The position numbers and the translations under genes were made by a program. Below, piece by piece: positions 57,085 to 64,000 of a stretch of DNA of 64,000 nucleotides. The notes below the pieces were generated by a model. It saw nothing but the letters and a program-made list of their open reading frames with translations, had not been told where the DNA came from and did no database searches. This stretch comes from Homarus americanus (Eukaryota > Arthropoda > Malacostraca > Decapoda > Nephropidae), in the NCBI RefSeq assembly GCF_018991925.1, contig NW_024756438.1, forward strand, positions 459,501 through 523,500. Direction: 5' to 3'. How positions within the stretch are numbered: position 1 is the first letter of the stretch; each line of letters opens with the position of its first letter.

Positions 57085-57302
57085 TCTCTCACTCACTCCC
57101 TCCCTCCCTCACTCACTCCTTTCCTCACTCTTTCACTCCTTACCTCCCTCCCCCTCCCTCTCTCTCCCTCTCCCCACGCCCTACCTCCCACCCCTCCCCC
57201 CCTCTCTCCCCCACGCCCTCCCCCTCCCTCCCTCCCCCCCTCTCTCTCCCCTCCCTCCCTCCCCCCTCTCTCTCTCCCACGCCCTCCCTAACTATCTCCC
57301 TC
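57085..57302. repeat. CTCC/CACTC pyrimidine tract
   Basis: Irregular ccctccctcc and ctctctccc words; cacgccctcc recurs three to four times. Confidence 0.88.
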
Positions 57303-57446
57303 AGTATTACACGCCCGCACGCCTCTCGTGTGTGTGTTTTTCCTTTAAATATTTCAGTTTTTGTATCGTTGTCTGTCTGTCTGTCTGTCTGTCTCTTTCT
57401 TCTTTCTTTTTATTTCTCTTCCTCTTATTTACAGACATTCTTAAAA

Positions 57447-57450
<4 letters not shown>

Positions 57451-57485
<35 letters not shown>
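57451..57485. repeat. (GA)n microsatellite
   Basis: About 17 GA units; a (CTGT)6 run lies just upstream at 57371-57394. Confidence 0.96.
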
Positions 57486-57488
<3 letters not shown>

Positions 57489-57629
57489 AGCACGTGGAGT
57501 ATATTCACTTACAGAAGAAGTAACTCAATTTAATAAACATGAAACAATATATTAGATTATTTAGTTCGCCTTCCCTATAGCTTATGTAGATGAGCATTTA
57601 TTCATTCTTTCTTATCCCGGAAATCGTCT

Positions 57630-57990
57630 ATAATCATCGTCCAGTTATACCCATAATCATCGTCCAGTTATACCTATAATCATCGTCCAGTCGTATCTAT
57701 AATCATCGTCCAGTTATACCCATAATCATCGTACAGTTATACCTATAATCATCGTCCAGTCGTATCTATAATCATCGTCCAGTTATACCCATAATCATCG
57801 TACAGTTATACCTATAATCATCGTCCAGTCGTATCTATAATCGTCGTCCAGTCGTATCTATAATCGTCGTCCAGTCGCATTCATAATCGTCGTCCAGTTA
57901 TATTCCATAATCAATGTACAGTTATACCTATAATCGTCGTCCAGTCGTATCTATAATCGTCGTCCAGCGTCGTATCTATAATCGTCGTGA
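57630..57990. repeat. 23-bp satellite with 69-bp higher-order unit
   Basis: Monomer ataatcatcgtccagttata plus cc(t/c), about 15 copies. Three variants (ending ttatacct with tccagt, cgtatct with tccagt, and ttataccc with tacagt) repeat in order, giving a 69-bp unit from about 57670 to 57840; the right end becomes uniform atcgtcgtcc. Confidence 0.94.
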
Positions 57991-58104
57991 CTTCAGATCA
58001 TCTCAGGTCAGACTCCAACCTCAAAACACTAACAAGCTCTGGAATCTGAAGCACCTGACAAGCTAACAGGACGATCATTATTAGATACACACTTCCTCCG
58101 TGCG

Positions 58105-58170
58105 GCTCCGTCTGTCTGTCTGTCTGTCTGTTTGGCTGTCTGTCTGTCTGTCTGTTTGGCTGTCTGTCTT
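58105..58170. repeat. (CTGT)n array
   Basis: ctgtctgtctgtctgtttgg repeated twice with a partial third. Confidence 0.93.
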
Positions 58171-58219
58171 TCCATGCTTACTGATGAACAAACCCGACAA
58201 TATTTATAGATCTTCAGCT

Positions 58220-58340
58220 AACGTTTGAAGACTGTGCCAACGTTTGAAGACTGTGCCAACGTTTGAAGACTGTGCCAACGTTTGAAGACTGTGCCAACGT
58301 TTGAAGACTGTGCCAACGTTTGAAGACTGTGCCAACGTGT
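58220..58340. repeat. 19-bp tandem repeat, 6 copies
   Basis: aacgtttgaagactgtgcc, six identical copies (58220-58333) plus a partial aacgtg; the array is very homogeneous. Confidence 0.97.
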
Positions 58341-58487
58341 ACTAATCAAGTCATTATTAACTTCGTCAACGAACCACCGAACAACCTAAAGAACAAAAAA
58401 GTAAACAGTGTGAGGACGATACAATGACTTAAGGTGTAACGAAGAAGTTATAGATCGTAAAGACTCGTAAACACACACGCAAGCCCT

Positions 58488-58672
58488 CACCTCTCCCTCC
58501 CCCTCACCTTCCCTCACCTCTCCCTCCCCCTCACCCCCTCCCTCTCCACCCACCAGCCTCACCTCTCCCTCCCCCTCACCTTCCCTCTCTCCCACCTACT
58601 CATCCCTCACCTCCCCCTCACCTCCCCTCTCTCCCACCTACTCATCCCTCACCTCTCCCTCACCTACTCAGT
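58488..58672. repeat. CCTCACC/TCCCTCC pyrimidine repeat
   Basis: cctcacctctccctccccct and a ctctcccacctactcatccc block each occur two to three times. Confidence 0.92.
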
Positions 58673-58935
58673 GTTCGGCTACCTGTCTGCTACCTGTCTA
58701 TTACCTGTTGATGACTTACCTAATTATCGAGTTTTTCTTCTCTTCCTTCTTCTTCATTTCACTTATCGACTTGTATTATCTTTTTATCATATACATTTTT
58801 CGGTCTGAAGTAAATTATTTTTGTATAAGATGACCATTTTTCCTCCTCGGTGGCCTCGACAAGATCGCGTGTTAGGCTGCATATTTTCTGGGGAGTAAAT
58901 ATGGCAATTTTAAAAGCTATTTTGTACACGTTTTA

Positions 58936-59042
58936 TGGCGGAGGGGAGGAGAGAGGGGGGAAGAGGGAGAGGGAGGGGGGGAGAGGGGAGGGGGGGAGGG
59001 AGGGGGAGAAGGAGAGAGGAGAGAGAGAGAGGAGGGGAGGCA
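58936..59042. repeat. Purine tract GGGGAG/GAGAGG
   Basis: About 105 bases of G and A only. Confidence 0.92.
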
Positions 59043-59271
59043 AGATGTTATATTCCTTGATACACGATTGACGAGTGGTGAGGTTAGGTAACTTTATTAT
59101 ATAACCTGTACTAACTCACAACATACACAGTTATACAGGATTTATGAGAGGGACATGACATTCATACATTAATACAATTTCATACACAACCATATATAAA
59201 ACTTGGGATATAATTAATACACAGCATGGAAGTATAGTGGCTGTATAGATGACTCAGGAGACGAAATCAAA

Positions 59272-60300
59272 ACATACACCCAACATACACCCAACATACA
59301 CCCAACATACACCAACATACACCAACATACACCCAACATACACCAACATACACCAACATACACCCAACATACACCAACATACACCAACATACACCAACAT
59401 ACACCAACATACACCCAACATACACCAACATACACCAACATACACCCAACATACACCCACATACACCAACATACACCCACACACCCACATACACCCAACA
59501 TACACCAACATACACCCAACATACACCAACATACACCCAACATACACCAACATATACCCACATACACCCATATACCCAACATACACCAACATACACTCAA
59601 CATACACCCAACATACACCAACATACACCCAACATACAATCTAAATATACACCCAACATACACCAACATACACCCACATACACCCACATATACCCAACAT
59701 ACACCAACACACACTCAACATACACCCACATACACCCACATACACCCAACACACACCAACATACACCCAACAACATAACCCAACATACACCCACACACAC
59801 CAACATACACCCACATACACCCACATATACCCAACATACACCAACACACTCAACATACACCCAACACACCAACATACACCCACATACACCCAACATACAC
59901 CAACATACACCCAACATACACCCAACATACACCCAACATACACCAACATACACCCAACATACACCCAACATATATACACCCAATATACACCAACATACAC
60001 CAACATACACCCAACATACACCCAACATACACCAACATACACCCAACATACACCCAACATACACCTCCAACATACAACCACATACACTAACATACACCAA
60101 CATACATTCCAACATACACTCCAACATACACCCAACATACACCCAACATACACCCAACATACACCCAACATACACCAACATACACCAACATACACCCAAC
60201 ATACACCAACATACACCCACATACACCCAACATACACCCAACATACACCCACATACACCCAACATACACCCAACATACACCCAACATACACCCAACATAT
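59272..60300. repeat. 1-kb array of 10/11-mers (ACATACACCCA)
   Basis: Close to 100 units of acatacacca (10 bp) or acatacaccca (11 bp) mixed without strict order, with rare variants such as acatataccc and acacaccaac. Plus has almost no G. Cys/Val/Tyr/Met frames of up to 247 codons on minus are artefacts of the unit lacking stops. Confidence 0.97.
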
Positions 60301-60473
60301 CCCACAGTTGTTTGGTTGCAAAGGAGGAGTCAATTAACATACGAATTATCTACCGAGTAAGAGAAGAGGTGGGCGGGGAGGAACATGGTGTAGGAAGCAC
60401 TAAAACACACCTCGACATGACCGGGTCGGGGTGGAAGCAGGATATAACTAACGTGATGTTTATGGCGTAGATT

Positions 60474-60476
<3 letters not shown>

Positions 60477-60529
<53 letters not shown>
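60477..60529. repeat. (GA)n microsatellite
   Basis: About 26 GA units. Confidence 0.98.
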
Positions 60530-60531
<2 letters not shown>

Positions 60532-60750
60532 CTCCCTTCCACCACAGAGGCCAATTAATAACACCGTAAGCCACACCTGCCCCTCAGTTACAACAGGTGA
60601 GTCACAGGTGAGCAGCTTTACCTGTGGGCCAACACCTTACCTTGCTGGCTGGGGGAACGTTATGTAATAATTTGTTCTGTTAGGATGAAGATGAATTTCA
60701 CTGTCATGGTCAAGTACACGTGAGGGAATGAGTTGAGACGATGTGTGTCA

Positions 60751-60855
60751 GGTGTGTTGATGTCAGGTGTGTTGATGTCAGGTGTGTTGATGTCAGGTGC
60801 GTTGATGTCAGGTGCGTTGATGTCAGGTGCGTTGATGTCAGGTGCGTTGATGCGT
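60751..60855. repeat. 15-bp tandem repeat, 7 copies
   Basis: ggtgtgttgatgtca starts every 15 bp from 60751; the first three units have gtgtg and the last four gtgcg. Confidence 0.96.
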
Positions 60856-61304
60856 TGACTCGTGTTGGTAAATGAGTTGTTGTTGTAAAGGTATAATTTT
60901 TACATTTTCTTTCATCTATCACAAATATTTTTCATTTGTCATCTTTGAGATAATTCACTAAGTCATTTTATTATGTTTTGTTAATTGTAAAAACAAATAT
61001 CGTTGTTAAAAAATCTAATCGTAAAAAAAAATATAATTACCTCTCTATTGGTATTAAATGTCAGGCGGCAACCACATGATTATCCCCGGCCTGTGTGTTA
61101 GAGGTGCAGAGGCCAAGTGCACCATTAAGTACGTTCTTGATGTACCTGTCAGCACCAGGCAGGATTCACACTAATAATAAGCTGACCAACAAGTCTCTGT
61201 ATCCCTGAGCAGACCGGCGACAAGTGACCAGGACTGTTGACCTTAACTGCAGGGTCTGGGATGAAGGGAATCGATGTTAAGGTCACACACACACACAAGG
61301 GTGA
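60856..61304. other. Spacer with a short protein-like frame
   Basis: After an AG at 61063-61064, the bases 61065-61174 are open and end in TAA (61172-61174). From the ATG at 61075 the frame reads MIIPGLCVRGAEAK, then CTIKYVLDVPVSTRQDSH, protein-like in composition. No family recognised and the upstream pyrimidine tract is weak. Confidence 0.3.
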
Positions 61305-61449
61305 GGCAGGGAGGGAGGGACAAAGAGAGGGAGAAAGGGAGGGAAGGATTAGAGAAGGAGGGAGGAAGATAGGAGGGAGAGAGGGAGGGAGGGAGAGAGG
61401 GAGGGAGGGAGAGAGGAAGGGAGAGAGAGAGAGAGGGGGAAGGAGGGAT
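61305..61449. repeat. GGGA/GAGA purine tract
   Basis: gagggagggagggagagagg words, about 145 bases nearly free of pyrimidines on plus. Confidence 0.93.
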
Positions 61450-62604
61450 CACAGCTACACAAAGTTTTCCTCTTCTTCTGATGGGTTATAATGGTCGCCG
61501 CCTTATCAGCAACACTTCGTTGAGGAACTGTCAGTTGTCTCACAAGTTCACTGAAGAAAAACGTAAGAAAAACTGGTAATAGAAACTGAGATAATTTTAT
61601 GGGTAGACAACCACGACCGAGAGCAGTGGAGAAAGTGTTATCACCACAAGGCCAGCAGCCAGGTGGTGTGTCCCCCAGGCCACGGAGAGCAGCTTCTTGC
61701 TCTCTTAGGAGGACCCCCCGCCCACCCCACCCAAGCCACCTATACTCTTAATTTCTAGGTCAAAGTCTCGTGTTTAGGGCTTTCTGGTCACAACCAATGT
61801 CCTGATACATCTCACAATCGGCCTTCACATCACGTCTTCTATTTACACGTCCCTCATTAACATCCGGGACGTGTGGCCTCCTAGACACACCTGAGTCACA
61901 AGATCCTCCTGGTCAGGTTCACTTGTTCAGAGTCAACTTAACATTAACTCACTTTAGGACGCTGGTACGAGAGTCTTTATAATTGTTCATCATCTTCACC
62001 ATAAGCCCCAGCGACCAGAGGGAGTTGTGGGAGGGAGTTACCTCAAGTTAATAATGTAGTCGTAGTTTCCCGCCAGGAATTTCCTCACTAATTAACTGGA
62101 AATTCCACTCAATTTGTGTTTGATATAATACATCATTCTCTCAAACGTTACAGTATCTCTCAAGTGGGTGTCTCAAGATGAGAAACACAACCTCCATTAA
62201 TTCTACGTGTATCATTATTTTTAAACTTGTGTATGAAGCTCACGAGGTGTTGGTATTCTGTTATGAATATTGGAAAGACATCAACAACCACGGCACGAGC
62301 TGAAGGTGGTATACTGAGGAGAATTCTTGCACCATACATTAGGTTATTATAAAGCTGCACTACCAATGATGGCTGGGTGATTGCTGACTGGTGTATAAGG
62401 AGGGAATACTTTCTCCCTTACGAACTCCCTATGACGGAACAAGTGCGCTAAAAGGTGAAGAATCTTAGTAAGAGAGTCGCGTGATAGTTTTAACATATGT
62501 GATGGTGAGGTGGGGTTTAAATACCTGTTGCTGGGAGTCTGTCATTATGGAACTTATCCACTTTTCCTCCTTCCTTTAAATGTCATCACCAACACACATG
62601 AAGG
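61450..62604. other. Spacer
   Basis: Ordinary composition. A 68-codon minus frame at 62160-62366 (contains ARAVVVDVFPIFITEYQHLV) is not low complexity but is unassigned. Nothing else. Confidence 0.4.
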
Positions 62605-62660
62605 AGGAGGAGGGAGAAGAGGGGAGGAGGAGAAGGGAGGGGAGGGGGGAGGCAGCAACA
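62605..62660. repeat. GGA purine tract
   Basis: gaggaggagg and gggagg words. Confidence 0.88.
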
Positions 62661-62747
62661 ATGATGAATAGGGTGGCGGTGGGATTAAAAAGGGGGAAGG
62701 TATAGAAGAGTGGCAACTAGGGTGTACTAGGGAATGTCACCCAGTAC

Positions 62748-62809
62748 CTAACCTAACCTAACCTAACCTAACCTAACCTAACCTAACCTAACCTAACCTC
62801 ACCAAACCT
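62748..62809. repeat. (CCTAA)n arthropod telomere-type block
   Basis: About 11 nearly perfect units: the cleanest TTAGG-type block in the window, C-rich strand on plus. Confidence 0.95.
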
Positions 62810-64000
62810 AACCACGTCACCAGTAAGCCAGGACCTCAAGACGATCTGACCTTCATGTGTAAGTCTCTCAATACCAATTATAAGCTGATATTGTCCGATC
62901 ATTGCTGGCTAAGGTATTCATTTTCCTTACATTAGGATGGTTAGCTCAGACCCGCGGTAATAAACACAGGAATGAGGTTAATGAGAGGAGAAACGGAAGG
63001 TTGTAAGACATTGTACTGTTCCCAGCTGAAGCAAATGGTGTTTGTCTCATGATGTCGCCTGGAATCTGATAGCCAGTTTGTGGTCAATGACTTTGGCATG
63101 TGGCTCCTCATCCACCATGTATATCATGACCTAGCTTCTGACCTTTGACCTGGGTCGTGTTCTGTGACGTGGCGTGTAGTGTGTCATCCGGTTTGTAACT
63201 TTTGACCTATCTTGTGGTGTTTGACCTTTCTTGCCGTCTGTGACTCACGTTATGTCTTGCTCCTGAATATTCAACCTTTGACCCAACACTTGCCTTACTT
63301 CAGGGGACTCAGTATATGACATAAGCGTTACAGTAAGACACACAGGGTCATAACTGGTGCTTGCTCTGGCAGTGTTCAAGCGAGCAGTGACCCGTGCATG
63401 GATGGGGGGGTCTTGGCTACCTTCCAGACCTCATAACTGCAAAACGAGAGAGAACTTTACTGGTATAATTAAGTAACATCTGCCAACACTCGACGACTCA
63501 GTCTTAATACTCTTTGACATGAAGCTCTTACTAAAGGCGATAATATTCAGGCATAAGACACATTATCAGAGGAGTCGAACCATTGATAACCATTGTGTCA
63601 CTAGAGTACCTGCCCGAGTCAACCACACCTTGTTATTATTCTTCAAACTCCCTGATATAAATACAGGTTGTCTGACTACATATTGCTACACCATCAGCCA
63701 GATTATTATGCTAGCTACTTTATTACCTACATAACCTCTTAAGTGATTAGAGAATAAAATTATAGCCGGCAAGGGATAAGAGATATCTGGCACCCACCGT
63801 CTTATCCGGCCATCAACTCTAGCTGGCTTATCATCTCTCTCATCTACACCAAGAAGAGCTCCCAGAGACTCCTTATCACCAAGGTATACTGAGTCTTATA
63901 TCCCGGTGCTTAAGAGGCTCATAAGACTCATACAAACTTACAGTGAAGCCTCCATATAAGGGATTTCTCTCTTCATGTAGCTCGTTAAATGGAGGGCTTC
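62810..64000. other. Spacer to window end
   Basis: Apart from the half-site cluster, no gene, RNA or tandem repeat is recognised. The frame at 63519-63734 (plus, 71 codons, begins MKLLLKAIIF) has no domain. Confidence 0.45.
63127..63284 (-). promoter_or_regulatory. Cluster of TGACCT half-sites including a perfect DR1
   Basis: TGACCT occurs at 63127, 63139, 63146, 63203 and 63222 and TGACCC at 63279. The pair 63139-63151 is a perfect DR1 on the minus strand; 63196-63208 and 63272-63284 are degenerate DR1s. The spacing is irregular, unlike a simple tandem array. Function is inferred from motif only. Confidence 0.35.

Noticed and set aside
59597..60340. 247-codon minus-strand open frame (Cys/Val/Tyr/Met-rich)
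   Set aside because: It lies wholly inside the ACATACACCCA array, whose unit lacks stops; no domain, start context or non-repeat coding flank.

Overview
This window looks like non-coding, repeat-saturated nuclear DNA of an arthropod, most likely a decapod crustacean. The pointers are: many short interstitial blocks of the arthropod telomere pentamer (CCTAA/TTAGG, about 15 places); an extreme density of long CA/GT and GA/CT microsatellites; one intact eukaryotic tRNA gene with internal A and B boxes; a decayed 3' end of a non-LTR retrotransposon with an (ATT)n tail, of a kind common in decapods; and an arthropod-style TATA plus TCAGT initiator in front of a very short first coding exon. Nothing looks bacterial or viral, and the species cannot be fixed from sequence alone.

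Layout. 1-11.5 kb: AT-rich spacer with CA, CT and (ATT)n tracts, four blocks of CCTAA/TTAGG repeat and a pair of DR1 nuclear-receptor-type motifs. 11.5-19 kb: purine-rich minisatellites, a 10-bp GC-box array (14.93-15.04 kb), CT/GA/GT tracts. 19-31 kb: a small inverted-repeat (MITE-like) element at 20.5 kb, a 27-bp minisatellite at 22.9 kb, a possible exon at 24.5 kb, a palindrome with hammerhead-ribozyme-like boxes between TA tracts at 26.7 kb, a second 27-bp minisatellite built of perfect 5' splice-site strings at 28.8 kb, a GGT-type array at 29.3 kb and a 35-base run of C at 30.6 kb. 31-43 kb: several large minisatellites and, at 39.37 kb, tRNA-Arg(CCT). 43.8-44.6 kb: the retrotransposon fragment. 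45-53 kb: more arrays, including six tandem DR1-like motifs at 47.3 kb. 53.8-53.9 kb: a core promoter and mini first exon. 55-64 kb: pyrimidine-rich DNA, a 23-bp array with a 69-bp higher-order period, and a 1-kb array of 10/11-mers at 59.3-60.3 kb.

The only confident genes are the tRNA and the dead retrotransposon fragment. Most long open frames lie inside tandem arrays; they are open because the unit has few stop codons or a length divisible by three, and should not be annotated as proteins. I see no operon-like or gene-cluster system here. The most unusual items are arrays that multiply a regulatory-looking word (5' splice sites, DR1 sites, GC boxes) and the ribozyme-like palindrome; all are hypotheses that need the searches named in each finding.
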